In this document: positions 46,452 through 55,867 of the stretch, piece after piece
How the letters are laid out: the number at the start of each line of letters is the position of its first letter
Position numbering within the stretch: position 1 is the stretch's first letter
Assembly: GCF_000733845.1 (NCBI RefSeq)
Contig: NZ_JPOI01000001.1
Location: forward strand, 2,085,501 to 2,149,500
Origin: Geobacillus vulcani PSS1
Lineage (GTDB): Bacteria; Bacillota; Bacilli; Bacillales; Anoxybacillaceae
Direction of reading: 5' to 3'
DNA length: 64,000 bases
Notes under the pieces: model-generated
What the model was told of the DNA's origin: nothing
Seen by the model: only the letters and a program-made list of their open reading frames with translations
The model's database searches: none
Made by a program: the position numbers and the translations under genes

Positions 46452-46465
46452 GTCAGACTTCTGAC
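46452..46465 (+). promoter_or_regulatory. Dyad upstream of deoB, possible operator
   Basis: GTCAGACTTCTGAC is a perfect 6-2-6 inverted repeat lying in a promoter-like setting (TTGTCA 46450-46455, then TATAGG about 18 bases on). The GTCAGA/TCTGAC arms resemble GntR-family sites. The regulator is unknown. Confidence 0.45.
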
Positions 46466-46548
46466 CAATTGGCTATAGGCGTGTTTTCGTGAAAATACGG
46501 GAACGATAGAAAGAGACTCCATATTCATTGCAGGCAGGGGGAATAAAT

Positions 46549-47730
46549 GTGAAAGCGACGTACCGGCGCGTCTTTTTGATTGTGATGGATTCCGTCGGCA
46601 TCGGCGAGGCGCCGGATGCCGAGAAATACAACGACAAAGGAGCGGATACGCTCGGCCATATCGCCGAGCATCGCGGCGGCCTTCATCTGCCGAATATGGC
46701 GAAGCTCGGCTTAAGCCATATTCGTGAGATCAAAGGGGTTCCGAAAGTCGATCGCCCGCTGGCGTACTATACCAAAATGAAGGAAGCCTCCGCAGGCAAA
46801 GATACGATGACCGGCCATTGGGAGCTGATGGGCCTTCGCATTGACAAACCGTTTCGCGTGTTTCCGAATGGATTTCCGGATGAATTGATCGCCGAGCTTG
46901 AGCGGCGCACCGGCCGGAACGTGATCGGCAACAAACCGGCGAGCGGAACGGCGATTATCGAAGAACTTGGCGAAGAGCATATGAAAACAGGGGCGCTCAT
47001 CGTCTATACATCAGCCGACTCCGTTTTGCAAATCGCCGCCCATGAACAAGTGGTGCCGCTTGAGGAATTGTACCGCATTTGCGAAATCGCTCGTGAATTA
47101 ACGCGCGACGAGCCGTATATGGTTGGGCGAGTCATCGCCCGACCGTTCATCGGTGCACCCGGCCATTTTGAACGAACCGCCAACCGGCACGACTATGCGC
47201 TTAAGCCGTTCGGCCGAACGGTGATGAATGAATTGAAAGACGCCGGTTATGAAGTGATTGCCATCGGGAAGATCGCCGATATTTACGACAATGAAGGAGT
47301 TACCCAATCGTTGCGAACGACATCCAATATGGACGGAATGGATAAGCTCATCGACACGCTCGGCATGGACTTTACCGGGTTGAGTTTCGTCAATCTCGTC
47401 GATTTTGACGCCAAGTACGGCCATCGCCGCGATCCAAAAGGTTACGGCGATGCACTGGAGGAGTTTGATGCCCGGCTCGCCGATGTGCTGCCGCGTCTGA
47501 AAGAAGACGACTTGCTGATCATCACGGCCGATCATGGCAACGACCCGGTGCATCACGGAACCGACCATACGCGCGAATATGTGCCGCTTTTGGTGTACAG
47601 CCCGCGCTTTCAAGGCGGAAAGCCGCTCCCGATCCGGGAGACGTTCGCCGATGTCGGCGCTACGATTGCGGATAACTTCCAAGTCAATCGGCCGCCGCAC
47701 GGCATCAGCTTTTTGGCTGATCTGGATTAA
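46549..47730 (+). CDS. deoB: Phosphopentomutase
   Basis: GTG 46549, 8 bases after AGGGGG, gives 393 residues starting [20 protein letters not shown]; an upstream TTG is in frame but lies before the ribosome site. The alkaline-phosphatase-superfamily metal sites are seen in [12 protein letters not shown], the active Thr in [15 protein letters not shown], and [16 protein letters not shown] near the end. It interconverts (deoxy)ribose 1- and 5-phosphates, the exit step for the phosphorylases encoded next. Confidence 0.96.
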   Translation: MKATYRRVFLIVMDSVGIGEAPDAEKYNDKGADTLGHIAEHRGGLHLPNMAKLGLSHIREIKGVPKVDRPLAYYTKMKEASAGKDTMTGHWELMGLRIDKPFRVFPNGFPDELIAELERRTGRNVIGNKPASGTAIIEELGEEHMKTGALIVYTSADSVLQIAAHEQVVPLEELYRICEIARELTRDEPYMVGRVIARPFIGAPGHFERTANRHDYALKPFGRTVMNELKDAGYEVIAIGKIADIYDNEGVTQSLRTTSNMDGMDKLIDTLGMDFTGLSFVNLVDFDAKYGHRRDPKGYGDALEEFDARLADVLPRLKEDDLLIITADHGNDPVHHGTDHTREYVPLLVYSPRFQGGKPLPIRETFADVGATIADNFQVNRPPHGISFLADLD

Positions 47731-47753
47731 TTTTGGATGAGGAGGAAAAGAGG

Positions 47754-48581
47754 ATGGATCGGCAAGCCATTGAAAAAGCCGCTCGTCATTTGCGGCCATT
47801 GATGCCCGCGCCTCCTAAAATCGGCCTCATTCTCGGCTCGGGGCTCGGTGTGCTCGCGGATGAAATCGAAGAGGCGGTTCGCATTCCGTATGAGGAGATT
47901 CCCGGCTTTCCGGTGTCGACCGTTGAAGGACACGCTGGACGGCTCGTGTATGGCCGGCTTGAGGGGGCGACCGTTGTCGCCATGCAGGGGCGGTTTCATT
48001 ATTATGAAGGGTATTCGCTTCAGGAAGTGACGTTTCCCATCCGGGTGATGAAGGCGCTTGGCGTCCGGGAATTGATTGTGACAAACGCTGCCGGCGGCGT
48101 CAATGAACGATTCCAGCCCGGCGATTTCATGATCATCTCCGATCACATCAACCTGCTGGGCACAAATCCGCTCATAGGGCCGAATGATCCAGAACTCGGC
48201 CCGCGTTTTCCGGACATGACGGAAGCGTACAGCCGGCGGCTGCGCGAGCTGGCCAAGGAAACGGCGGCGAGACTGAGCGTTCGTGTGCATGAGGGGGTGT
48301 ATGTCGCCAACACCGGGCCGTCGTACGAGACACCGGCAGAAATTCGCATGGTGCGTACGCTCGGCGGTGATGCGGTCGGCATGTCGACCGTTCCGGAAGT
48401 GATCGTCGCCCGCCATGCGGGCATGGAGGTGCTTGGCATTTCGTGCATTTCGAATATGGCGGCAGGGATGTCGGATTCCCCGCTTCACCATGATGAAGTG
48501 GTCGAAACGGCGGAGCGGGTAAAGACGGATTTTTTGCGGCTCGTGAAAGCGATTGTCGCTGAAATGGCGAAATCAAAATGA
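47754..48581 (+). CDS. punA: Purine-nucleoside phosphorylase (trimeric, PNP-I)
   Basis: ATG 47754 follows GAGGAGGAAAAGAGG and gives 275 residues. Phosphate-site [35 protein letters not shown] and base-site [19 protein letters not shown] with MSTVPE mark the trimeric guanosine/inosine phosphorylase (B. subtilis PupG). It lies 23 bases after deoB and overlaps the operon partner pdp closely. Confidence 0.95.
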   Translation: MDRQAIEKAARHLRPLMPAPPKIGLILGSGLGVLADEIEEAVRIPYEEIPGFPVSTVEGHAGRLVYGRLEGATVVAMQGRFHYYEGYSLQEVTFPIRVMKALGVRELIVTNAAGGVNERFQPGDFMIISDHINLLGTNPLIGPNDPELGPRFPDMTEAYSRRLRELAKETAARLSVRVHEGVYVANTGPSYETPAEIRMVRTLGGDAVGMSTVPEVIVARHAGMEVLGISCISNMAAGMSDSPLHHDEVVETAERVKTDFLRLVKAIVAEMAKSK

Positions 48582-48595
48582 AAAAGGTGATCGCG

Positions 48596-49897
48596 ATGCG
48601 AATGGTCGATTTGATTGCGAAAAAGCGCGACGGAAAGGCGCTGACGAAGGAAGAAATTGAGTGGATCATCCGCGGCTATACAAACGGGGACATTCCGGAT
48701 TATCAAATGAGCGCGCTCGCGATGGCCATTTATTTTCGCGGTATGACGGACGAAGAAACAGCGGCGTTGACAATGGCGATCGTGCATTCCGGCGAAGTCA
48801 TTGACTTGTCACGGATTCGCGGCGTGAAAGTCGATAAACATTCGACCGGCGGGGTCGGCGATACGACGACGCTCGTGTTAGGGCCGCTTGTTGCTTCTGT
48901 CGGTGTACCGGTGGCGAAAATGTCTGGGCGCGGCCTCGGTCATACGGGCGGCACGATCGACAAACTGGAGTCCGTACCCGGGTTTCATGTCGAGATCAGC
49001 AAAGACGAGTTCATTCGACTTGTGAATGAAAACGGAATCGCTATTATCGGCCAAACGGGCGATTTGACACCAGCTGACAAAAAGCTATATGCGCTTCGTG
49101 ATGTGACGGCGACCGTCAACAGCATTCCGCTCATTGCCTCATCGATCATGAGCAAAAAAATCGCTGCCGGGGCGGATGCCATCGTCTTAGATGTGAAAAC
49201 AGGCGCCGGGGCGTTTATGAAAGAGCTTGACGAGGCGCGCCGCCTCGCACGGGCGATGGTGGACATCGGCAAGCGCGTCGGCCGCCGGACGATGGCGGTC
49301 ATCTCTGACATGAACCAGCCGCTCGGCTATGCCGTCGGCAACGCCTTGGAAGTGAAAGAGGCCATCCATACGTTAAAAGGAAATGGTCCGCGCGATTTGA
49401 CCGAGCTATGTTTGACTCTCGGCAGCCATATGGTCTATTTGGCGGAGAAGGCGCCGTCGCTTGATGAGGCGCGCCGCTTGCTTGAAGAGGCGATTCGCAG
49501 CGGGGCCGCCATCGCGGCGTTCAAGACGTTTTTGGCCGCTCAAGGCGGAGATGCATCGGTCGTCGACGATCTGGACAAACTGCCCAAGGCGGCCTATACG
49601 TCGACTGTCACGGCGGCTGCCGACGGCTATGTCGCCGAGATGGCCGCCGATGACATCGGCACAGCCGCCATGTGGCTCGGCGCCGGCCGGGCGAAAAAAG
49701 AAGACACGATCGATTTGGCGGTCGGCATTGTGCTCCATAAAAAAATCGGCGACCGCGTGCAAAAAGGGGAAGCACTCGCCACGATTCACAGCAACCGGCC
49801 AGATGTGCTTGACGTGAAAGAAAAGATCGAGGCGGCTATTCAGCTGTCGCCGCAGCCGGTTGCTCGGCCGCCGCTCATTTATGAGACCATCGTATAG
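48596..49897 (+). CDS. pdp: Pyrimidine-nucleoside phosphorylase
   Basis: ATG 48596 behind AAAAAGGTGATCGCG gives 433 residues ([20 protein letters not shown]), the length of the crystallised G. stearothermophilus enzyme, which it resembles nearly throughout. The phosphate motif is [15 protein letters not shown]; substrate residues are in [17 protein letters not shown] and [17 protein letters not shown]. It splits uridine and thymidine into base and (deoxy)ribose 1-phosphate. With deoB and punA it forms a nucleoside-salvage operon; in B. subtilis pdp is elsewhere. Confidence 0.97.
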   Translation: MRMVDLIAKKRDGKALTKEEIEWIIRGYTNGDIPDYQMSALAMAIYFRGMTDEETAALTMAIVHSGEVIDLSRIRGVKVDKHSTGGVGDTTTLVLGPLVASVGVPVAKMSGRGLGHTGGTIDKLESVPGFHVEISKDEFIRLVNENGIAIIGQTGDLTPADKKLYALRDVTATVNSIPLIASSIMSKKIAAGADAIVLDVKTGAGAFMKELDEARRLARAMVDIGKRVGRRTMAVISDMNQPLGYAVGNALEVKEAIHTLKGNGPRDLTELCLTLGSHMVYLAEKAPSLDEARRLLEEAIRSGAAIAAFKTFLAAQGGDASVVDDLDKLPKAAYTSTVTAAADGYVAEMAADDIGTAAMWLGAGRAKKEDTIDLAVGIVLHKKIGDRVQKGEALATIHSNRPDVLDVKEKIEAAIQLSPQPVARPPLIYETIV

Positions 49898-49945
49898 AGA
49901 GGGGCGCCGGCGATCCGCAAGGAAAGAAGCAATTACTCAAGAAGA

Positions 49946-49980
49946 AAACGCCTGAAACACGTGTTTCGGGCGTTTTTTTT
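49946..49980 (+). terminator. Terminator after the nucleoside operon
   Basis: AACGCCTGAAACA pairs with TGTTTCGGGCGTT (one mismatch) and is followed by T8. Confidence 0.9.
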
Positions 49981-50006
49981 GTTTTTTGGAAAATGAGATG
50001 TTTTTT

Positions 50007-50035
50007 GTATAAAAATATCTTGCCTGGAAAAAATG
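50007..50035 (+). promoter_or_regulatory. Sigma-F/sigma-G-type promoter of dacF
   Basis: GTATA at 50007-50011 and GGAAAAAATG at 50026-50035 have a 14-base spacer and match the forespore pattern. B. subtilis dacF is a forespore gene. Confidence 0.6.
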
Positions 50036-50063
50036 TCATGTATAAAGAATGGAGGTTTGGGAG

Positions 50064-51239
50064 ATGAAAACGACAGTCACTCGTCTTCTTTTATTGCCGT
50101 TTCTTCTTTTTCTTCCTCTTTCTGCCCATGCCGAGGCGAAAGAGATGAAGGAGGCGAAGGTGAAGCTGGCCGATGAGGCGAAATCAGCCATTTTAATCGA
50201 ACGCGACACCGGCAAAGTATTGTATGAAAAAAATGCCCATGAACCATTGCCGCCGGCAAGCATGACGAAAATTATGACGATGTTGTTGATCATGGAAGCC
50301 ATCGATGAAGGAAAGCTGTCCTACAATGAAAAAGTGCGGGCGAGCGAATACGCCGCGTCAATGGGTGGATCGCAAATTTTCCTTGAGCCGGGCGAGCAAA
50401 TGACCGTCGATGAGCTGCTGCGCGGCATTGCCATCGGTTCGGCCAACGACGCGTCGGTCGCTATGGCTGAGCAGATCGCCGGGTCGGAAGAAGCGTTTGT
50501 AGAAATGATGAACGAAAAAGCAAAACAACTTGGTTTAAAAAACACCCATTTCGCCAATGCGACCGGCCTGCCGGCGGAACATCACTACAGCAGCGCTTAT
50601 GATATGGCCATGATGGCGCGCGAACTGTTGAAGTATGAAGATATTACGAAATATACGAGCAAATACGAAGACTATTTGCGCGAAAATACGGACAAAAAGT
50701 TTTGGCTTGTCAATACGAACCGGCTTGTCAAATTTTATCCGGGTGTTGATGGCCTAAAAACCGGATATACAGCGGAAGCGAAATATTGTTTGACCGCCAC
50801 GGCGAAAAAGAACGGCATGCGCGTCATTGCTGTTGTGTTTGGAGCGCCGACGCCGAAATCGCGCAATGCTCAAATTACGAAGATGCTCGATTACGCGTTT
50901 TCCCAATATCGGACTCATCCGGTGTACAAACGGAATGAAACAGTTGCCCGTGTCAACATAAGCAAAGGCAAACGGCCATCCGTTGAAGCGGTGACGTCGG
51001 AGCCGGTGTCGGTGCTGACGAAAAAAGGGCAGTCGGTCGAGCAAATCGAGAAAGTGATCAGAGTGAAAGACGATGTGAAAGCACCCGTTCGCAAAGGCGA
51101 TGAGATTGGCGTTCTCATTTTAAAGCAGGATGGAAAAGAAATTTTGCGCAGCCCGCTTGTCGCCAAGCAAACAGTCGAAGAAGCGAGCTTTTGGGACTTG
51201 TTTAAGCGGGTGTTTAGCCGCTTTGTGCAGGCGGGATAA
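50064..51239 (+). CDS. dacF: D-alanyl-D-alanine carboxypeptidase DacF
   Basis: ATG 50064 is 7 bases after GGAGG; 391 residues with a signal peptide ending LSAHAEA. Penicillin-binding motifs are SMTK (Ser66), SAN (Ser126) and KTG (232-234). A C-terminal beta-sheet PBP5-like domain and an amphipathic end (ASFWDLFKRVFSRFVQ) anchor it to the membrane. It trims peptide side chains of forespore peptidoglycan. Location just before spoIIA is conserved. Confidence 0.95.
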   Translation: MKTTVTRLLLLPFLLFLPLSAHAEAKEMKEAKVKLADEAKSAILIERDTGKVLYEKNAHEPLPPASMTKIMTMLLIMEAIDEGKLSYNEKVRASEYAASMGGSQIFLEPGEQMTVDELLRGIAIGSANDASVAMAEQIAGSEEAFVEMMNEKAKQLGLKNTHFANATGLPAEHHYSSAYDMAMMARELLKYEDITKYTSKYEDYLRENTDKKFWLVNTNRLVKFYPGVDGLKTGYTAEAKYCLTATAKKNGMRVIAVVFGAPTPKSRNAQITKMLDYAFSQYRTHPVYKRNETVARVNISKGKRPSVEAVTSEPVSVLTKKGQSVEQIEKVIRVKDDVKAPVRKGDEIGVLILKQDGKEILRSPLVAKQTVEEASFWDLFKRVFSRFVQAG

Positions 51240-51298
51240 TGTCAAGTTTTGCCGTCTTTTTGCTCTCTTTGGCGAACGACCACTAGTTTTGTCGGGCG

Positions 51299-51326
51299 GC
51301 AGGATTTCCAGTGGACTGCAGCGAAA
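51299..51326 (+). promoter_or_regulatory. Sigma-H-type promoter of the spoIIA operon
   Basis: GCAGGATTT ending at 51307 fits the sigma-H -35 (RnAGGAwWW), and AGCGAAA at 51320-51326 fits the -10 with one deviation; spacer 12. It lies 40 bases before spoIIAA, where sigma-H acts in B. subtilis. Confidence 0.55.
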
Positions 51327-51364
51327 TGTCTCCATATCCTGAAATGGACAAGGGGGAACACGCT

Positions 51365-51715
51365 GTGAGTCTCGCGATCGACTTGGAAGTGAAGCAAGAT
51401 GTGCTCATCGTTCGCCTGTCTGGGGAGCTTGACCATCATACAGCCGAAGAATTGCGTGAACAAGTGACGGATGTGCTCGAAAACCGAGCGATCCGTCATA
51501 TCGTGCTCAATTTAGGGCAATTGACGTTCATGGATAGTTCCGGCCTCGGCGTCATTCTCGGACGCTATAAACAAATCAAAAACGTCGGCGGGCAGATGGT
51601 CGTATGCGCCGTATCGCCGGCCGTCAAACGTCTGTTTGACATGTCGGGGCTGTTTAAAATCATCCGCGTTGAGGCGGATGAACAATTCGCCTTGCAAGCA
51701 TTGGGGGTGGCGTAA
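51365..51715 (+). CDS. spoIIAA: Anti-sigma-F factor antagonist
   Basis: GTG 51365 follows AAGGGGGAACACGCT and gives 116 residues ([20 protein letters not shown]). It is a STAS domain with the phosphorylation site FMDSSGLG, Ser58. Unphosphorylated SpoIIAA frees sigma-F from SpoIIAB; SpoIIAB phosphorylates Ser58 in the mother cell and SpoIIE reverses this in the forespore. Its stop abuts the spoIIAB start. Confidence 0.97.
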
Positions 51716-52156
51716 ATGCGCAACGAAATGCACCTCCAATTTTCTGCCCGCAGCGAAAATGAATCGTTCGCCCGCGTGACCGTGGCAGCGTTCGTCGCTC
51801 AGCTTGACCCGACGATGGACGAACTGACGGAAATTAAAACGGTCGTCTCGGAGGCGGTGACAAACGCGATCATTCACGGCTACAACAACGACCCGAACGG
51901 CATCGTCTCCATTTCCGTCATTATTGAAGACGGTGTCGTCCATTTGACAGTGAGAGACGAAGGAGTCGGCATCCCTGACATCGAAGAAGCGCGTCAGCCG
52001 CTGTTTACGACAAAGCCGGAGCTCGAGCGGTCAGGAATGGGGTTTACGATTATGGAGAATTTCATGGATGAAGTCATCGTCGAATCGGAAGTGAACAAAG
52101 GGACGACCGTGTATTTGAAAAAGCATATTGCGAAAAGCAAAGCGCTGTGTAATTGA
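51716..52156 (+). CDS. spoIIAB: Anti-sigma-F factor and Ser kinase
   Basis: This 146-residue GHKL kinase has N-box [19 protein letters not shown]1 [13 protein letters not shown] and G2 [16 protein letters not shown]. It binds sigma-F with ATP, or SpoIIAA with ADP. The G. stearothermophilus protein is the one used for the published complexes. It starts at the base after the spoIIAA stop. Confidence 0.97.
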   Translation: MRNEMHLQFSARSENESFARVTVAAFVAQLDPTMDELTEIKTVVSEAVTNAIIHGYNNDPNGIVSISVIIEDGVVHLTVRDEGVGIPDIEEARQPLFTTKPELERSGMGFTIMENFMDEVIVESEVNKGTTVYLKKHIAKSKALCN

Positions 52157-52169
52157 GGGAGACATGCCT

Positions 52170-52922
52170 ATGGATGTCGATGTCAAGCAAGATCAGACGC
52201 CAATCAAAGACCAGGAGATGAAAGAGCTGATCCGCCGCAGCCAAGAAGGCGACCAAGAAGCGCGTGATGAAATTATTGAAAAAAACATGCGCCTCGTCTG
52301 GTCGGTCGTCCAACGCTTTTTAAACCGCGGCTATGAAGCGGATGACTTGTTTCAAATCGGCTGCATCGGCTTGTTAAAGTCGGTCGATAAATTTGATTTG
52401 TCGTATGACGTCAAGTTTTCGACGTATGCTGTGCCGATGATCATTGGGGAGATTCAGCGGTTTCTTCGCGACGACGGCACCGTCAAAGTGAGCCGTTCGC
52501 TGAAAGAAATGGGCAACAAAATCCGCAAGGCGAAAGATGAGCTGTCGAAAACGCGCGGGCGGGCGCCGACGGTTACGGAAATCGCCGACCATTTAGGCAT
52601 TTCGCCAGAGGACGTCGTTCTCGCCCAAGAGGCCGTCCGCACGCCGACGTCGATTCACGAAACGGTGTACGAAAACGACGGCGATCCGATCACGCTGCTT
52701 GATCAAATCGCTGACACCGACGAGGCGTCATGGTTTGACAAAATCGCCTTAAAAAAAGCGATCGAAGAACTCGACGAGCGCGAGAGGCTCATTGTCTATT
52801 TGCGCTATTACAAAGATCAAACCCAGTCCGAAGTGGCATCGAGGCTTGGCATCTCTCAAGTGCAAGTATCCCGGCTGGAAAAGAAAATATTGCAGCACAT
52901 AAAGGACAAAATGGATGGATAG
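52170..52922 (+). CDS. sigF: RNA polymerase sigma-F factor
   Basis: ATG 52170 is 8 bases after GAGGGAG; ATG 52164 is only 2 bases away. The product has 250 residues: MDVDVKQDQ, region 2 with DLFQIGCIGLLKSVDKFDL and VKFSTYAVPMIIGEIQRF, region 3 with PTVTEIADHLGI, and region 4 helix-turn-helix QSEVASRLGISQVQVSRLE. It drives early forespore transcription. The stop codon lies inside a perfect 12-bp inverted repeat that is part of a 41-bp tandem duplication. Confidence 0.97.
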   Translation: MDVDVKQDQTPIKDQEMKELIRRSQEGDQEARDEIIEKNMRLVWSVVQRFLNRGYEADDLFQIGCIGLLKSVDKFDLSYDVKFSTYAVPMIIGEIQRFLRDDGTVKVSRSLKEMGNKIRKAKDELSKTRGRAPTVTEIADHLGISPEDVVLAQEAVRTPTSIHETVYENDGDPITLLDQIADTDEASWFDKIALKKAIEELDERERLIVYLRYYKDQTQSEVASRLGISQVQVSRLEKKILQHIKDKMDG

Positions 52923-52989
52923 TCCATTTTGTCCGCATGGGTGTGTTCAAAATGGATGGATAGTCCATTTTGTCCGCATGGGTGTGTTG
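52908..52989. repeat. 41-bp tandem duplication at the 3' end of sigF
   Basis: Bases 52908-52948 and 52949-52989 are identical except the last base. Each unit contains TCCATTTTGTCC, which pairs with GGACAAAATGGA at 52904-52915 as a perfect 12-bp stem around the sigF stop. Confidence 0.85.
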
Positions 52990-53057
52990 ATTAACCCATC
53001 AAAACCGGATGAGAAGACTCTGTTCCGAACTTTTCTACCGTAGTGGACAACAAAATG

Positions 53058-53106
53058 GACGGATGTCAATTCATCGGCGGTGAACCATGAATTGCATCCG
53101 TCTTTT
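53058..53106 (+). terminator. Terminator of the spoIIA operon
   Basis: GACGGATG and CAATTCAT pair with ATGAATTG and CATCCGTC (one bulge), followed by TTTT. Confidence 0.85.
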
Positions 53107-53160
53107 GGTGTGCAAGCGCATCTTGGAACGATTTTTCCGGAGCAAGCAACAAAAGTCTAA

Positions 53161-53195
53161 AAAAGAATGGGCGTTTTTTGCCCATTCTTTTCTAT
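53161..53195. terminator. Second stem-loop before spoVAA
   Basis: AAAAGAATGGGC pairs with GCCCATTCTTTT around a T-rich loop; it can stop read-through from either side. Confidence 0.8.
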
Positions 53196-53231
53196 TTTTA
53201 TGAAATCAATGGTGAACGCCGACAGGCCGCA

Positions 53232-53258
53232 TGATTGGTGTTTTTGCCAACCAAACTA
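53232..53258 (+). promoter_or_regulatory. Sigma-G-type promoter of the spoVA operon
   Basis: TGATTG at 53232-53237, 14-base spacer, CAAACTA at 53252-53258 (sigma-G -10 is CATACTA). It lies 36 bases before spoVAA, which is a sigma-G operon in B. subtilis. Confidence 0.55.
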
Positions 53259-53293
53259 AAGAAAAACAAAATGGGGGCAAAGGTGTGAAGCAA

Positions 53294-53917
53294 ATGGCCA
53301 ACACCGTATTTATCAAGCCGCGCCATCGCGTGCAAGTCAAGCCCGGGGCGGTGGTGACGCTCGGACAGGCGGCGCAAATCGCCGCGCCGGATGGCGGGCT
53401 CATTCCGCGGTTGAAGACGATTCCGCTCTATCGCATCCAGCCTAGCGATAAAAATATCGTCATCATTGATACGATGCAAATGATCCGGGCTGTGCTTGAT
53501 GTGGATTCGTCGCTTGATGTGCAGATGATTGGTCCACCACAGACGATCATTGAAGTCGTCTATGAAAAACGGAAGGTTTCGACCGCTTCCTTCGTTCTCG
53601 TCTGGCTTCTTTTGTTCGTCGGTTCGGCGATGGCGATTATGAACTTTCACGAGGACGTCAGCATGCAACGGGTGCATCGCCATCTGTACGAGATGATGAC
53701 CGGCCAAGCGGTCGATAAACCGCTGCTTTTGCAAATTCCATATTCGCTTGGGCTCGGCATTGGGATGATTTTATTTTTCAACCACTGGTTCCGCAAACGA
53801 ATCAACGAGGAGCCCAGCCCTCTTGAAGTCGAAATGTTCAACTACCAGCAGGCCATTGACCAGTATGTCATTTTGCATGAAAACAAGGAAAGCATGAGGC
53901 ACCTTGACGACGCTTGA
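53294..53917 (+). CDS. spoVAA: Stage V sporulation protein AA
   Basis: ATG 53294 (MANTVFIKPRHRVQVKPG) is 8 bases after AAAGGTG, giving 207 residues. An N-terminal soluble domain of about 90 residues precedes two TM helices (FVLVWLLLFVGSAMAIMNF and IPYSLGLGIGMILFFNHWF). It is part of the SpoVA channel that moves Ca-dipicolinate into the forespore and out at germination. It overlaps spoVAB by 14 bases. Confidence 0.94.
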   Translation: MANTVFIKPRHRVQVKPGAVVTLGQAAQIAAPDGGLIPRLKTIPLYRIQPSDKNIVIIDTMQMIRAVLDVDSSLDVQMIGPPQTIIEVVYEKRKVSTASFVLVWLLLFVGSAMAIMNFHEDVSMQRVHRHLYEMMTGQAVDKPLLLQIPYSLGLGIGMILFFNHWFRKRINEEPSPLEVEMFNYQQAIDQYVILHENKESMRHLDDA

Positions 53918-54335
53918 GATTTTGCTGGTAGTGTTCGTCGGCTTCGCAGGAGGGTTGGCGGTCGGAACCGGATTTGTCGCCTTTTTGGTCGTGCTTGGCG
54001 TCATCCCGCGCCTGACGCAGCTGACGAAAACGCCAAAACGCATTCACGCCTATGAATGGGGGGCTATAGCTGGCGCCATCGTTGGCGGTTGGATGAGTTT
54101 GCGCCATTCGGTCTGGCATTTATCTAAATATTGGATGGCCCCGATCGGGTTGTTGCATGGCGTGTTTATCGGAATGCTCGCTGCCGCTTTAACAGAGGTA
54201 TTGAACGTTTGGCCGATTTTAGCGAAGCGGATCGGCATAGATGATAAAATCGTCATTTTGCTCATGGCCATCGCTTTTGGCAAGGTGGCGGGCTCGTTGT
54301 TTCATTGGCTTTATTTTGTCGATCACTTTCGCTGA
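53904..54335 (+). CDS. spoVAB: Stage V sporulation protein AB
   Basis: The product is 143 residues from TTG 53904 within the end of spoVAA, behind AAGGAAAGCATGAGG. Four TM helices are seen, starting LEILLVVFVGFAGGLAVGTG, with FVAFLVVLGVIPRLTQLT. It is an accessory subunit of the SpoVA complex. The rest of the operon follows at 17 bases. Confidence 0.93.
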   Translation: MTTLEILLVVFVGFAGGLAVGTGFVAFLVVLGVIPRLTQLTKTPKRIHAYEWGAIAGAIVGGWMSLRHSVWHLSKYWMAPIGLLHGVFIGMLAAALTEVLNVWPILAKRIGIDDKIVILLMAIAFGKVAGSLFHWLYFVDHFR

Positions 54336-54352
54336 CAAAGGGGGAAGGAAAC

Positions 54353-54784
54353 GTGGGATTAAAATCTGATTATGTCCGCGAGGTGAAGGCGTTTCAGCCT
54401 TCTCCCCCATACGCCGCCAATGCGGTAAAAGCGTTTCTTGTCGGCGGGGCGCTTTGTGCGCTGGCGCAATGGCTCGCTGATTGGTATGGCAGAACGTTTG
54501 CCGCTTCGCCGCTCGAGGCCCATCTATGGGCGTCTATGGTGATGGCTGGATTGGCAATTGTGCTGACGGCCATCGGGAAATATGACGATTTCAGCCAATT
54601 TGCTGGCGCGGGGGCGACGATGCTCCTTACAGGGCTGGCCAATGCGCTTGCCAGCGCCGCTATCGAGCATCGAAGCGAAGGATGGACGGCCGGGGTGGCC
54701 GGACAGATGTTGAAAGCCGGCGGAGCAGCGGTCATTTATGGACTGGTTGCCGCCTATGTGCTCGGCCTTCTTTGGCCGCAATGA
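54353..54784 (+). CDS. spoVAC: Stage V sporulation protein AC
   Basis: GTG 54353 after AAAGGGGGAAGGAAAC gives 143 residues. It is a small integral membrane protein with FLVGGALCALAQWLADWYGR and GAGATMLLTGLANALASAA. SpoVAC is the mechanosensitive core subunit for dipicolinate release, homologous to SpoVAEB below. It is 15 bases before spoVAD. Confidence 0.95.
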   Translation: MGLKSDYVREVKAFQPSPPYAANAVKAFLVGGALCALAQWLADWYGRTFAASPLEAHLWASMVMAGLAIVLTAIGKYDDFSQFAGAGATMLLTGLANALASAAIEHRSEGWTAGVAGQMLKAGGAAVIYGLVAAYVLGLLWPQ

Positions 54785-54799
54785 AAAGAGGGATGGGCC

Positions 54800-55828
54800 A
54801 TGAAGCGTGTCGGGAAGCAAACATGGGTGTTTGATGACGATATTTACATTCAGGCGGCCGCCGCGGCGGTCGGGCCGCTTGAAGCGGATGGGCCGCTCGG
54901 AAGCTACTTTGACATTTGCCATCGCGATGTGTATTGCGGCGAAGCGACGTGGGAGCTCGCTGAGCGGCGGCTGATGCGGGAGGCGGTGGATTGCTGTTTG
55001 CAAAAGGCGGGCATCTCCGCCGAAGAAGTCGATTTGTTTTTGGCCGGTGATTTATTAAACCAAAATGCGACATCGAACTATGTCGCCCGTGAGCTGCCGA
55101 TCCCATTTCTCTGCTTGTTCGGCGCTTGCTCGACTTCGATGCAGACGCTGGCGGCCGCCGCCGCTTTCGTTGCCGGTGGATTGGCTGACCGAGCGCTTGC
55201 AGCCACAAGCAGCCATAACGCAACAGCGGAGCGGCAGTTTCGCTATCCGACTGAACTGGGGGTGCAAAAGCCGAAAACGGCGACGTTTACGGTCACCGGC
55301 GCCGGTGCGGCGCTCGTCGGTCGAGCTCCAGGGCGTTGGCGCATCCGGGCGGCGACGATTGGCAAAGTCATTGATGCCGGCTTGAAAAACCCGCTCGATA
55401 TGGGGGCGGCCATGGCCCCGGCGGCAGCCGATACGATCGAGCAGCATTTCCGTGACTTAGGCGCATCGCCAAGCGATTACGATTTGATCGTCACCGGCGA
55501 CTTGTCGCGCGTCGGCAGCGTCATCGTCCGCGAACTGCTTGCTGAATCAGGCTGGGATGTGACCGACGTTTACAACGATTGCGGGCTGATGATTTATCGG
55601 CCAGATCAAAAGGTGTTCGCCGGCGGCAGCGGCTGCGCGTGCTCGGCGGTCGTCACGTACGGGTATTTGCTTCAAGAGCTCGCCCGCGGGACGTTTCGAC
55701 GCCTGCTTGTCGTCGCTACTGGAGCGCTCTTGAGTCAAACGATGGTGCAGCAAAAACAGTCGATCCCAGCGATCGCTCACGGCGTCGTCATTGAAGCGGC
55801 TGGACAGGAGCCGGATTTGCCGCCGTAG
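54800..55828 (+). CDS. spoVAD: Stage V sporulation protein AD
   Basis: This 342-residue soluble protein has a thiolase-like fold: GSYFDICHRDVYCGEATWEL, FGACSTSMQTLAAAAAFVAGG (Cys-like site), TGAGAALVG and FAGGSGCACSAVVTYGYLLQ. It binds dipicolinate at the forespore membrane and delivers it to the SpoVAC/AEB channel. Start ATG 54800 follows GAGGGATGGGCC. Confidence 0.96.
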   Translation: MKRVGKQTWVFDDDIYIQAAAAAVGPLEADGPLGSYFDICHRDVYCGEATWELAERRLMREAVDCCLQKAGISAEEVDLFLAGDLLNQNATSNYVARELPIPFLCLFGACSTSMQTLAAAAAFVAGGLADRALAATSSHNATAERQFRYPTELGVQKPKTATFTVTGAGAALVGRAPGRWRIRAATIGKVIDAGLKNPLDMGAAMAPAAADTIEQHFRDLGASPSDYDLIVTGDLSRVGSVIVRELLAESGWDVTDVYNDCGLMIYRPDQKVFAGGSGCACSAVVTYGYLLQELARGTFRRLLVVATGALLSQTMVQQKQSIPAIAHGVVIEAAGQEPDLPP

Positions 55829-55867
55829 GACGTCTTTTATTTGGGAACGATCAGGAGGGAATGTGAC

